Part shown: positions 25,425 to 33,292 of the stretch, piece by piece
Layout: the number at the start of each line of letters is the position of its first letter
Numbering within the stretch: position 1 is the first letter of the stretch
Origin: Prevotella sp. 10(H)
Lineage (GTDB): Bacteria > Bacteroidota > Bacteroidia > Bacteroidales > Dysgonomonadaceae
Length of the DNA: 64,000 nt
Direction: 5' to 3'
Assembly: GCF_000711235.1 (NCBI RefSeq)
Contig: NZ_JOMI01000007.1
Span: forward strand, 682,001-746,000
The notes under the pieces: model-generated
The model's input: the letters and a program-made list of their open reading frames with translations, nothing else
Databases searched by the model: none
What the model was told of the DNA's origin: nothing
Position numbers and translations under genes: made by a program

Positions 25425-26618
25425 TTATAAGTCTAATATGTAATCAATAAATTCTCTTGCAGCGCCTTGCCCACCTTTTTTAGTCAGAATTTTCATACCG
25501 GGTATATTTTTAATTTTCTCTATGGCATCGGAAGGACAAGCCGCCAATCCGACGTTCGATAGTAATTCGTAACAATTAATATCGTCGCCGATATAAGCAA
25601 CTTCCTGTAAAGTTATATTTTCTTTTTCACAAATATCTAAAGCGGCCTGTAATTTACCTCCTTCTTTTTTGCCTTGGTATAAATAATCAACTTTCATTTT
25701 TCTTGCACGAGCTTCAACTATCTTAGTGATTTCTGAAGTTATAATCCCGGTTTTAATCCCGGCTTTTCTCAATAATTCAAAGGCCATACCATCTCTGGTA
25801 TTGAATTTCTTGATTTCATCTCCATTTTCCGAATAATACATTCCTGCATCGGTAAGAACGCCGTCTACATCGGTAAGGAAGAGTTTTATATGTCTGCGAG
25901 GCTTTATATCTTTATTTAGAATGTGCTTTCGCATCAGGTTTTCAGCAATGTCCCAGTCGTTGGGTTCATCTATTTCGACACCAGTAAATTCCGACATTTC
26001 GTATATGCCAATTTTCCCCGACAATCTGTTTTTATATTTTATAATGTTGCCTGCCTTACTTATATAAAAAGCTCCATTTTCCATCAGTTCGCCTTCAAAG
26101 TCCTGCCTTCGGGGCCTATTATTATAGTCATAGTTTTTAGAAATGCCATTCTCGTTCCATAAGAAGCGTTTGAATCTGACGCAGCTTACAACAGAGTCAT
26201 AGCCGGATTTCTCTATCATGTCTATACCTCCTTCGATATCGGCCTTTTGAGTAAAAGGCGACGTTGCCTGAACTAGTATTAAGTAATCCTCATCCGAAAG
26301 TTCACCCTTTTTCAGGTATTCCAGCATTACGCTTTCTGTGCTGGCTGTGTCGGTAGCATTCTTGGTTAAGCGTCTGTAAACATTTACTTTTGCCAGATTG
26401 AAATTGTTGATAGTATCCTCTATTTCGTCAGAATCAGTGGCAACAATGATTTTATCGATCTTTTGCGAATCTGTTAATGATTTCAACGTCCAGTAAACAA
26501 GGGGCTTGCCACAAAAAAGCTTTATGTTTTTATGCGGAATGGATTTACTACCACCTCTTACTGGTATAAATGCAACAGTAGTCATCTTTCTATAATGTTC
26601 TGGGTTGTTTATTACCAT
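25425..26618 (-). CDS. Bifunctional acylneuraminate cytidylyltransferase / KdsC-like phosphatase
   Basis: A 397-aa fusion. Residues ~13-235 are a CMP-nonulosonate synthetase: AFIPVRGGSKSIPHKNIKLFCGKPL binds CTP, and QATSPFTQKADIEGG and the late EIDEPNDWDIAE are typical. Residues ~245-397 are a HAD phosphatase of the KdsC type, with DVDGVLTD at 250-257, GIITSE, KKEGGKL and YIGDDINCYELL. Fusion of the two occurs in some animal and bacterial enzymes of this class. The phosphatase is expected to remove the 9-phosphate before CMP activation. The ATG at 26618 overlaps neuB; the conserved N-terminus fits the internal ATG at 26585 as well or better. Confidence 0.9.
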   Translation of the reverse strand: MVINNPEHYRKMTTVAFIPVRGGSKSIPHKNIKLFCGKPLVYWTLKSLTDSQKIDKIIVATDSDEIEDTINNFNLAKVNVYRRLTKNATDTASTESVMLEYLKKGELSDEDYLILVQATSPFTQKADIEGGIDMIEKSGYDSVVSCVRFKRFLWNENGISKNYDYNNRPRRQDFEGELMENGAFYISKAGNIIKYKNRLSGKIGIYEMSEFTGVEIDEPNDWDIAENLMRKHILNKDIKPRRHIKLFLTDVDGVLTDAGMYYSENGDEIKKFNTRDGMAFELLRKAGIKTGIITSEITKIVEARARKMKVDYLYQGKKEGGKLQAALDICEKENITLQEVAYIGDDINCYELLSNVGLAACPSDAIEKIKNIPGMKILTKKGGQGAAREFIDYILDL

Positions 26619-27481
26619 TTTATTTGGTTTTTCTTTAGCTTATCGCGCTGTACTTTCTCTATATCCAGAATTTGCTGTTCTTTGTAGGTTAAAGCTTTGT
26701 ATACGGCATTACAATCCCTGACGAGCTTGCGTAATCCATCCGGTTCTAACGAGGCGGCATGGTCGGTGCCTTTCCATGTGCGATCGAGAGTGAAATGCCT
26801 TTCAATCCATTCTGCTCCTAGTGCCACAGCTGCAGAATCGACTGCTATGCCTAAATGATGACCTGAAAATCCTACCGATTTGACTCTGTTGCCAAACAGG
26901 TGCTTCAATCGTGTTATTTCCAATAGCGATATGTCCTCGAAAGGAACGGGATATCCAGATGTGCAGCTGTATATGATAAGATCTTTTGCTCTGTTCTTTT
27001 TTTCAAAGAATTGTACAATAAGTTCTTCTTCTTCCAATGTTGTCATCCCAAAAGACAAATGTATCTCTCCGCTAAAATGGTCGCACAAATAGCCTAACAG
27101 TTCTTTGTTCAGGTTACATGCAGAAGGTACCTTTATTAATTCAGGATTGATACTGATTATTTCTTTTGCTGAAGTAAGATCCCATACTGAAGTAGAATAT
27201 ATAACACCATATTCTTCACACCATTTCTTTAATTGTTTATGTTGTACGAGATCGAGTTCCAGAAATTCACGGTGAGCGCCATATGTCTGCCCATATGAAT
27301 TGGAGGGGTTTGGGTGTGGGGCATTATACTCTTCCTCGGTAAGTAACTCCTTTACATTTCTTTTCTGAAATTTGACGATGTCGGCTTTACAAAATGTAGC
27401 AGCCGTGATTATCATTTCTCTAGCGATAGCCATATCTCCTTTATGGTTGCCACCTATTTCTGCTATAATTGTAGGTTTCAT
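26612..27481 (-). CDS. neuB: NeuB-type nonulosonate synthase without the SAF domain
   Basis: Condenses phosphoenolpyruvate with a hexose(-phosphate) to make a nine-carbon keto acid. Motifs: AEIGGNHKGDMAIA at the start, VKFQKRN, IKVPSACNLN, SFGMTTLEEEE, GFSGHHLGIAVDSAAVALGA and WIERHFTLDRTWKGTDHAASL. It stops at 289 aa just after the TIM barrel, so the C-terminal SAF (antifreeze-like) domain of usual ~345-aa NeuB is absent. Together with the fused phosphatase this fits a Kdn-9-phosphate (or Neu5Ac-9-P) type synthase better than a free-sugar NeuB; no NeuC epimerase gene is nearby. Confidence 0.88.
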   Translation of the reverse strand: MKPTIIAEIGGNHKGDMAIAREMIITAATFCKADIVKFQKRNVKELLTEEEYNAPHPNPSNSYGQTYGAHREFLELDLVQHKQLKKWCEEYGVIYSTSVWDLTSAKEIISINPELIKVPSACNLNKELLGYLCDHFSGEIHLSFGMTTLEEEELIVQFFEKKNRAKDLIIYSCTSGYPVPFEDISLLEITRLKHLFGNRVKSVGFSGHHLGIAVDSAAVALGAEWIERHFTLDRTWKGTDHAASLEPDGLRKLVRDCNAVYKALTYKEQQILDIEKVQRDKLKKNQIKW

Positions 27482-28665
27482 AGATTATAGTTTTTTCTGA
27501 TTTCTAAGACATTATTAATTGTAATGTTAAAAAGATCTTTTTGAATACTTTTAATATCTTCTATAACCGAATTTCTGTTATTGAGCATATATATAGATTT
27601 TTCATACAAATCGGATTCAAAGTGCGGATTCGTTATTTCACATCCCCACTCGGGATGATTTATATCTTCCAGAAACCATTTCATTTTTTCGTGGGAGATA
27701 ACAGATAAAATAGGTGTTTTACAGCCAAAAGGTATCATTTGGGAATGGCCTCTCATTCCTATTACTAATGAGGGCTTAGAGTACTCTTGTATTATATTTA
27801 AAGGAGATTCGATTTTAATAAGATCGTATTTAATACCAAAGGAATCGAGAAATGGAATAAAATAATTATCAGTACCTACATGTTCATAATATTTTATTTT
27901 ATACTCAAGACTAAGTTTTTTTATAACTCGGGCTATCGATGTCAGTTTATCCCCAATATGCTCTCCATAGCGTAGCCGGCTCCTGTCAAAAGCGCAATTA
28001 AGGGCAACGAATTTATCCTCTTCTTTTGGAAAAGTTTCTATTAATCCCGGATACAACTGCGATATAATTGTTGTGGGACACGGCTGGTATCTCAATTTGT
28101 TACGATTTGAGGGTATTAAATATTCAGTTACTTTATTAATAGATCCTGTATTTCTTAACCCTAAGAACAGACTCTTTTCAGCGAGTAAATTCAGGTGTTG
28201 TTTAAAAATAGGTTCGAAATCGGCTTGGTCCCGGAATCTGTTGTATCCTACTGAAAATAAAGTAATGGGAACCGTAATCTTTTTTAATTGGTCGACAGAG
28301 CAGTTCCACTGCCATCCGCTATTATTGTTGGGATTTGTATCTTTTAGAAAGAGGCCTCCACCCCCAATAATTATACCATTACTGTTGTTGCAGAGTTTTA
28401 CGATTTTTTCATCTACAAATTTATGAGCATGTATAGCTTTCCATTCATATTCATATGGCAGGCCGAATTCGACACTGTCTTTTACATTTGTAGGTAGAAT
28501 GGCATCTCCGGCATTTCCATAGGTAAATGCTGTAAAATGAACGATTTTTTTTGCAGTATTTACTGCTTTATGAGGCAATATATGAGGAAGAGATAGTTCT
28601 TCTACCCGATTCTGAATAGCCATTTTTAACGGATATTTCAATAACTTCTTTAGTCTTGTATTCAT
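27478..28665 (-). CDS. Polysaccharide pyruvyltransferase family protein
   Basis: A 395-aa protein of the CsaB/WcaK family (PF04230), which puts pyruvate ketals on sugars using phosphoenolpyruvate; some members have other transferase roles. The family glycine-rich strand GIIIGGGGLFL (~residues 97-107) and the late SLVIGMRGHSQMIPFGCKTPILS are both clear, the latter being the equivalent of the usual R-L-H motif. Its stop overlaps the neuB start by 4 bp. Context suggests a modification of the same exported glycan. Confidence 0.85.
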   Translation of the reverse strand: MNTRLKKLLKYPLKMAIQNRVEELSLPHILPHKAVNTAKKIVHFTAFTYGNAGDAILPTNVKDSVEFGLPYEYEWKAIHAHKFVDEKIVKLCNNSNGIIIGGGGLFLKDTNPNNNSGWQWNCSVDQLKKITVPITLFSVGYNRFRDQADFEPIFKQHLNLLAEKSLFLGLRNTGSINKVTEYLIPSNRNKLRYQPCPTTIISQLYPGLIETFPKEEDKFVALNCAFDRSRLRYGEHIGDKLTSIARVIKKLSLEYKIKYYEHVGTDNYFIPFLDSFGIKYDLIKIESPLNIIQEYSKPSLVIGMRGHSQMIPFGCKTPILSVISHEKMKWFLEDINHPEWGCEITNPHFESDLYEKSIYMLNNRNSVIEDIKSIQKDLFNITINNVLEIRKNYNL

Positions 28666-28698
28666 ATAATGCCTTTCTTGTTTAAGAAGGAAATGTAT

Positions 28699-29976
28699 TT
28701 ATTTTATCTTTTCTGTATTCCAAGAGGTTGAAGTTCTTATCATTCCCCCTCTGCTATAACCAAATGTCAGACCATCCTGAATAATATTATCTATATCAAA
28801 TACAATAATATCTTCTAATATCTGGATGGGGCCTACACCAACAATGCCACAGGCTATAGTAATACTATATGTGCCAATATTGAGGAGATCAGGGAGAACT
28901 AACTCTGTTTCGTAATCTCCGGCTTTTCTCATTTCGTACAGGTCTTTATCAGAATCTATATCCCACGACCTGAATAATAATGCTGCGTCTTTATTCAAAG
29001 AAAAAGACAGGTTGGTTCCCCTGATATCGCGGTGTACTGTATATTTTATCTTGATACGTAAAGTATCGTTGATGTCGTAAATATCGTCTTCGTTTTTGTT
29101 TTCTGCCGAAACTGAAACTTCTGTGATAGAAATTTCTTTAAGAGGATTAGCTTTCTGCCTAAATGTTTTTCTGCTATCTCCGCCATTGCTCCTTATATAT
29201 AAGTCGGTAATTTTTTCAATATCCCCGATTTCTTTAACAGTACCATTCTCAAAGAAAACGCCCGATGTGCATAGCCTGCGGATAGAGGCCATATTATGGC
29301 TTACAAAGAGCACAGTTCTTCCGTCGCCGCTTGAGACTTCTTTCATTTTACCGATGGCTTTTTTCTGAAATTCGGCATCGCCTACAGCCAATACCTCATC
29401 CACTACGAGTATCTCGGGTTCTAAATGTGCTGCAATGGCAAAACCTAGGCGCACAGTCATCCCCGACGAATAACGTTTGACAGGAGTGTCGATATATTTT
29501 TCGACTCCTGCAAAATTAACTATTTCGTCAAGCTTTCGCTTTATTTCGGACTTAGTCATCCCCATGATAGCGCCATTCATGAAGATGTTCTCTTTTCCGG
29601 TCATCTCCGGATGGAAACCTGTCCCTACTTCCAGCAGGGAGGCTATACGTCCTTTTGCTTTTATAGTACCAGTTGATGGTGATGTAACGCGGGATAATAA
29701 TTTAAGTAAGGTAGATTTGCCTGCGCCGTTTTTACCAATGATGCCAAGTACTTCACCTTGTTTTACATCAAGGGTTATATTCCGTAGCGCCCATACATAA
29801 TTACTTTTAGCCTTAGAAGAACGGTCGTTTACTTCCCCTATTTTCAGATAAGGGTCTTCTTTTCCCCTAACAGTATACCACCATCTGTTGAGGTCATGTG
29901 TAATAGTTCCTGTACCTACTACTCCCAGACGGTATTGTTTAGATATATTGTCAAATTTTATAGCTATATCGGACAT
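28699..29976 (-). CDS. wzt: Polysaccharide ABC exporter ATPase with C-terminal glycan-binding domain (Wzt)
   Basis: Drives export of an undecaprenyl-linked polysaccharide across the inner membrane with the permease next door. Residues ~1-250 are the ATPase: Walker A GKNGAGKST at 81-89, signature YSSGM, Walker B ILVVDEVLAVGD. Residues ~265-425 form a separate beta-sandwich (Wzt-C), which in E. coli O8/O9a systems recognises the modified end of the chain. Its presence suggests that chain length is set by a terminal cap, perhaps added by enzymes of this locus (inference). Confidence 0.94.
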   Translation of the reverse strand: MSDIAIKFDNISKQYRLGVVGTGTITHDLNRWWYTVRGKEDPYLKIGEVNDRSSKAKSNYVWALRNITLDVKQGEVLGIIGKNGAGKSTLLKLLSRVTSPSTGTIKAKGRIASLLEVGTGFHPEMTGKENIFMNGAIMGMTKSEIKRKLDEIVNFAGVEKYIDTPVKRYSSGMTVRLGFAIAAHLEPEILVVDEVLAVGDAEFQKKAIGKMKEVSSGDGRTVLFVSHNMASIRRLCTSGVFFENGTVKEIGDIEKITDLYIRSNGGDSRKTFRQKANPLKEISITEVSVSAENKNEDDIYDINDTLRIKIKYTVHRDIRGTNLSFSLNKDAALLFRSWDIDSDKDLYEMRKAGDYETELVLPDLLNIGTYSITIACGIVGVGPIQILEDIIVFDIDNIIQDGLTFGYSRGGMIRTSTSWNTEKIK

Positions 29977-29994
29977 ATAATTATTTATTCAAAG

Positions 29995-30855
29995 TTATAC
30001 TACATCAACAAAGCTTCTTTCTACTTTGTTGAATACCCACGAGCCGATAATAACTACGGCTATTGTAAATATGAAACTGTATGCAAGCCAGAACCAATCG
30101 AATGTGCCTTCACCCATAAAGCCATACCGCATCGCTTCTACTATTGATGTCAGGGGGTTCAGCTGTATTATCCACATATACTTTTCGTAGTTTTCTTTCA
30201 TCACTGATAATGGATATATAACAGGTGTAGCATACATCCACAGAGAAGTGACAAATCCGAAAAATATAGCCATATCCCTATATTTGGTGGTTACCGATGA
30301 AATAATAATGCCGAAGCCAAGTGCCAGTCCGGCCAGCATCAATAACAATAAAGGAAATAACAGTAAATAAAGATTAGGCGCAATAGGTGCTCCGGAGAAA
30401 AAGTAATAAAAATAAAAACTAAGAAATACAGCTAGTTGAATTCCAAATCTTATCAGATTAGAGATAATAGCTGAAATGGGTACCACTAATCTGGGAAAAT
30501 AAACCTTACTGAATACGCCTGCATTACTGATAAATGTTCCGGATGTTTTGCCCAGACAATCGGCAAAGTAAGACCAGCATAATATTCCTGACAGATAAAA
30601 CAATGACTGAGGTAGTCCGTCAGTAGGGATTTTAGCTATACTGCCGAATACAAACATATACATCACAGTCGTAAATAGCGGTTGGATAACAAACCATAGA
30701 GGGCCGAGTACAGTCTGCTTGTATATGGTAACAATGTCGCGGCGGACATACATTTGAAGCAAATCTTTATATTGCCAGACTTCTTTAAAATTCAATGAGA
30801 AGTTACTACCCCGAGGTTTTATTATTATGTCCCAATGCTCTTTCTCTGGTTCCAT
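29995..30855 (-). CDS. wzm: Polysaccharide ABC exporter permease (Wzm)
   Basis: A 286-aa ABC-2 type permease with six membrane segments. The N-terminal cytoplasmic part with KDLLQMYVRRDIVTIYKQTVLGPLW is the hallmark of O-antigen/capsule permeases such as Wzm, KpsM and TagG. It is the first gene of the operon, 18 bp before wzt and 47 bp after a -7 box, and sets the export mode: ABC-dependent, not Wzx/Wzy. Confidence 0.94.
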   Translation of the reverse strand: MEPEKEHWDIIIKPRGSNFSLNFKEVWQYKDLLQMYVRRDIVTIYKQTVLGPLWFVIQPLFTTVMYMFVFGSIAKIPTDGLPQSLFYLSGILCWSYFADCLGKTSGTFISNAGVFSKVYFPRLVVPISAIISNLIRFGIQLAVFLSFYFYYFFSGAPIAPNLYLLLFPLLLLMLAGLALGFGIIISSVTTKYRDMAIFFGFVTSLWMYATPVIYPLSVMKENYEKYMWIIQLNPLTSIVEAMRYGFMGEGTFDWFWLAYSFIFTIAVVIIGSWVFNKVERSFVDVV

Positions 30856-30901
30856 TCAGTATGATTTATGTCTGTTTGTGTCCTCTACTTGTTACGACAT
30901 A

Positions 30902-30909
30902 CAAAGATA
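30902..30909 (-). promoter_or_regulatory. -7 box of the polysaccharide operon
   Basis: Minus strand TATCTTTG (30909-30902), an exact match to TAnnTTTG, 47 bp before the wzm ATG. No convincing -33 box. It is the only good candidate for the whole 14-kb operon. Confidence 0.55.
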
Positions 30910-30970
30910 GTGTTTTTTGCTGAACTATATAACAGAAAACCTATCCTCCTAGTCCATAAAGGGTGAGTAT

Positions 30971-31011
30971 ATATTAATAAAAAAACCTATATGAGATGGC
31001 TCATACAGGTT
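30971..31011 (-). terminator. Intrinsic terminator of the small lipoprotein gene
   Basis: On the minus strand AACCTGTATGAG (31011-31000) pairs with CTCATATAGGTT (30995-30984), 12 bp with one G.T, loop CCAT, followed by TTTTTATTAAT. It separates the lipoprotein gene from the wzm promoter. Confidence 0.88.
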
Positions 31012-31039
31012 TGTAACCTTTTGCTGTCGATTCGGATTA

Positions 31040-31261
31040 TTACTTCTTAGTCGTAGCAGCAATAGAATCTTCCATAGCCTTTGTTGCAGCAGCAATAGAA
31101 TCCTCCATAGCTTTTGCTTTAGCTTCTGCTTCCTGAGCAGCTTGTACGGCAGCGATAGAATCAGCTGTAGCTTTAGCCTTAGCTTCTTCGGCAGCTTTGT
31201 TACCACATGATGCGAAAGAAATTGCTATAACAGCAACAGCAAATAATACTAATTTTTTCAT
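31040..31261 (-). CDS. Small repetitive lipoprotein
   Basis: A 73-aa lipoprotein. The signal peptide (residues 1-18) ends in a lipobox SFASC, so Cys19 would be lipidated. The mature part is almost only Ala, Lys, Glu, Asp and Ser, with a unit AMEDSIAA(A)TK repeated twice and a related ADSIAAVQ before it; it should be a continuous helix or coiled coil. Size, lipid anchor and helix recall Lpp-like spacers, but no peptidoglycan-linking C-terminal motif is clear beyond the final KK. It has its own -7 box and terminator. Confidence 0.8.
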   Translation of the reverse strand: MKKLVLFAVAVIAISFASCGNKAAEEAKAKATADSIAAVQAAQEAEAKAKAMEDSIAAATKAMEDSIAATTKK

Positions 31262-31323
31262 TTTCTTCTTTTCTATTAAAAACTTAAACGGTAAATGTAT
31301 ATGCGTTATTTAATAACACAATG

Positions 31324-31331
31324 CAAAGATA
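31324..31331 (-). promoter_or_regulatory. -7 box of the small lipoprotein gene
   Basis: Minus strand TATCTTTG (31331-31324), 63 bp before the start. A perfect small palindrome GTTATTTAATAAC (31305-31317) lies in the leader and might be a binding site. Confidence 0.5.
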
Positions 31332-31437
31332 TACATATTTCCGAATATGTTGTATAGCATAATTATGTTTTTTTTAGTATTTTTATTTGCTTTGCTTTAT
31401 AATTCTATTTTTAATCTGTTTTCGTTAGCTTAATATT

Positions 31438-33105
31438 TTAATTTTCATATAAATACCTTTTTATGCTTTTTTTAGGAGTTTTCTCAAACTCGCTCGGATA
31501 TATTTGTATTGCCGATATGTTTTCGTAGTTTGCCAGCTGTTTATTTAGATTCCGCCTATTTTCCTCCATTATTGCGGGAAGCATTTCCTGTTCTACATGT
31601 GCAGCATCCATCGTTTCATAGTCAGGGTGTACAAGTGCGACCAGTTTACCGTTTCTTTCTACAGCAAGACTTTCGAGTACAAAAGGCATATTATTCATTT
31701 TGGCTTCTATTTCCTCGGGGAAAATATTCTGTCCGTTCGGACCTAAAAGCATGGTTTTGCTGCGGCCACGTATAAATATCCTGTTGTTTTCATCGATTGT
31801 GCCTAAATCACCTGTCCTGAGCCAACCGTCAGCAGTGAATGCATTTTTCGTAGCTTCTTCATTCTTATAGTATCCCATCATAACATTTTCGCCACGTACC
31901 TGTATTTCTCCAACTGTATTGTATGGGTCATCCGAATCAATCCTCACTTCCATAATGTTATCCAGTATTTTGCCACATGAGGTCGGGATAAAATCATAGT
32001 TGTGGTCATAGGAAACAAGAGGTGCACATTCTGTCATTCCATAGCCTACTGTAAACGGGAACTTTATTTTGTAAAGGAATGCTTCCACTTCTTTGTTCAG
32101 GGCTGCTCCTCCAATAATTACTTCATGGAAATTGCCGCCGAGTCCGTCCATCATTCCTTTCCGTATTTTTGCATATATCTGATCCCTTACAATAGGCACT
32201 TTAAGCGCCATTTTTATGGCCGGTTTTTCTATTTTCGGTAGAATGGATTTCTTATATATCTTTTCTATTACCAAAGGTACTGATATAATAAGGTGCGGTT
32301 TTATTTCAGCAAAAGCTTCTGATAGTATTTTGGGCGAAGGAGCTTTCCCTAAAAGTGTCGTGTGTGAGCCTTCGGTAAGTGAATACAGGAACTCGAAAGC
32401 ACAACCATATGCATGTGCCAGCGGTAGGAAAGATACGATATTCTGGCCCCTGAATAATAACTTCAGATAATGTGCATGCGTAAGATTTCCGGCAAGATTA
32501 TTGGCTGATAGCATCACGCCTTTGCTGAATCCGGTCGTACCTGATGTATAATTTATCAGTACTAACTCTGAGTTGTCAACTTTGGCATATTTGATATCGT
32601 CGCGGGTATATCCGTTAGGATATTTTTTTGTCATTTTTTCGTCCAAAGACTCAGTAATGAGAGACAGTTTCTCTCCCTTTTGCTCATACAGGCATTTGTA
32701 TCTATTGTCGTTTACAGAAAATGCACCCCTTACGCGAGGAAGGTGATCTTCATCCAACGAGTCCCATATCTGACTGCTGGAGAATAGTAATACTGCCTCC
32801 GAATGATTGATTATATGCTGTACACTGTCGGCATGGAAATCCTGTAGTATGGGAACGATGACTGCTCCATATGTGATTGCCGACAAATATGTTACGCACC
32901 ATGGGATATTATTTTTACCGATAAGTGCAATTTTATCACCTTTCTTTATTTTGGCTTCTTCAAATATGATATGTACACGGGCTATTTCGTAAGCAAGGTC
33001 TTTATAATATAAGGTCTTTTGTTCCGAATAATCGGAGAGTCCTTTCAGATCCCAGTTGTTTTTAAAGCTATTGGAGTATAATTCGATTAGGTTTTGTTTA
33101 ATCAT
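31438..33105 (-). CDS. AMP-forming long-chain acyl-CoA synthetase-like ligase
   Basis: A 555-aa adenylate-forming enzyme that activates a fatty acid with ATP and loads it on CoA. The AMP-binding signature is YTSGTTGFSKGVML (residues ~192-205), followed by the GYGMTECAPL and GWLRTGDLG motifs; the C-terminal Lys appears in KTPKKSIKRYLY. Its length and the IFPEEIEAKMN region fit long-chain acyl-CoA ligases of Bacteroidota. It is a single-gene transcript with a good promoter. Confidence 0.9.
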   Translation of the reverse strand: MIKQNLIELYSNSFKNNWDLKGLSDYSEQKTLYYKDLAYEIARVHIIFEEAKIKKGDKIALIGKNNIPWCVTYLSAITYGAVIVPILQDFHADSVQHIINHSEAVLLFSSSQIWDSLDEDHLPRVRGAFSVNDNRYKCLYEQKGEKLSLITESLDEKMTKKYPNGYTRDDIKYAKVDNSELVLINYTSGTTGFSKGVMLSANNLAGNLTHAHYLKLLFRGQNIVSFLPLAHAYGCAFEFLYSLTEGSHTTLLGKAPSPKILSEAFAEIKPHLIISVPLVIEKIYKKSILPKIEKPAIKMALKVPIVRDQIYAKIRKGMMDGLGGNFHEVIIGGAALNKEVEAFLYKIKFPFTVGYGMTECAPLVSYDHNYDFIPTSCGKILDNIMEVRIDSDDPYNTVGEIQVRGENVMMGYYKNEEATKNAFTADGWLRTGDLGTIDENNRIFIRGRSKTMLLGPNGQNIFPEEIEAKMNNMPFVLESLAVERNGKLVALVHPDYETMDAAHVEQEMLPAIMEENRRNLNKQLANYENISAIQIYPSEFEKTPKKSIKRYLYEN

Positions 33106-33134
33106 AAATATTGCTCAATTTGGATGGATTTGTG

Positions 33135-33165
33135 CAAAAGTAAGTAGTCGGTTCATATTCTACAA
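33135..33165 (-). promoter_or_regulatory. Promoter of the acyl-CoA synthetase gene
   Basis: On the minus strand: TTG (33165-33163), 20-bp spacer, TACTTTTG (33142-33135), 30 bp before the start codon. Confidence 0.65.
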
Positions 33166-33292
33166 GTATTTTATCTTTAAAATTGATACAATTGTTGTAA
33201 TTTTGTACTCTTTTAGATTCGTTTATATATATGGTCTTCATATACTGACGGTATCTGGTTCATTATAATTAAATTGGTCTTTCTTTTATACA

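Noticed and set aside
16518-30855. Recent acquisition of the polysaccharide locus on a mobile element
   Set aside because: No integrase, transposase, tRNA or flanking direct repeat is seen. Such loci exchange by homologous recombination, which cannot be judged from one sequence.
30949-31206. An 85-aa Leu/Lys-rich frame overlapping the small lipoprotein gene
   Set aside because: It is the same repeat DNA read in another frame. The lipoprotein frame has a signal peptide and lipobox, and this one runs through the terminator.
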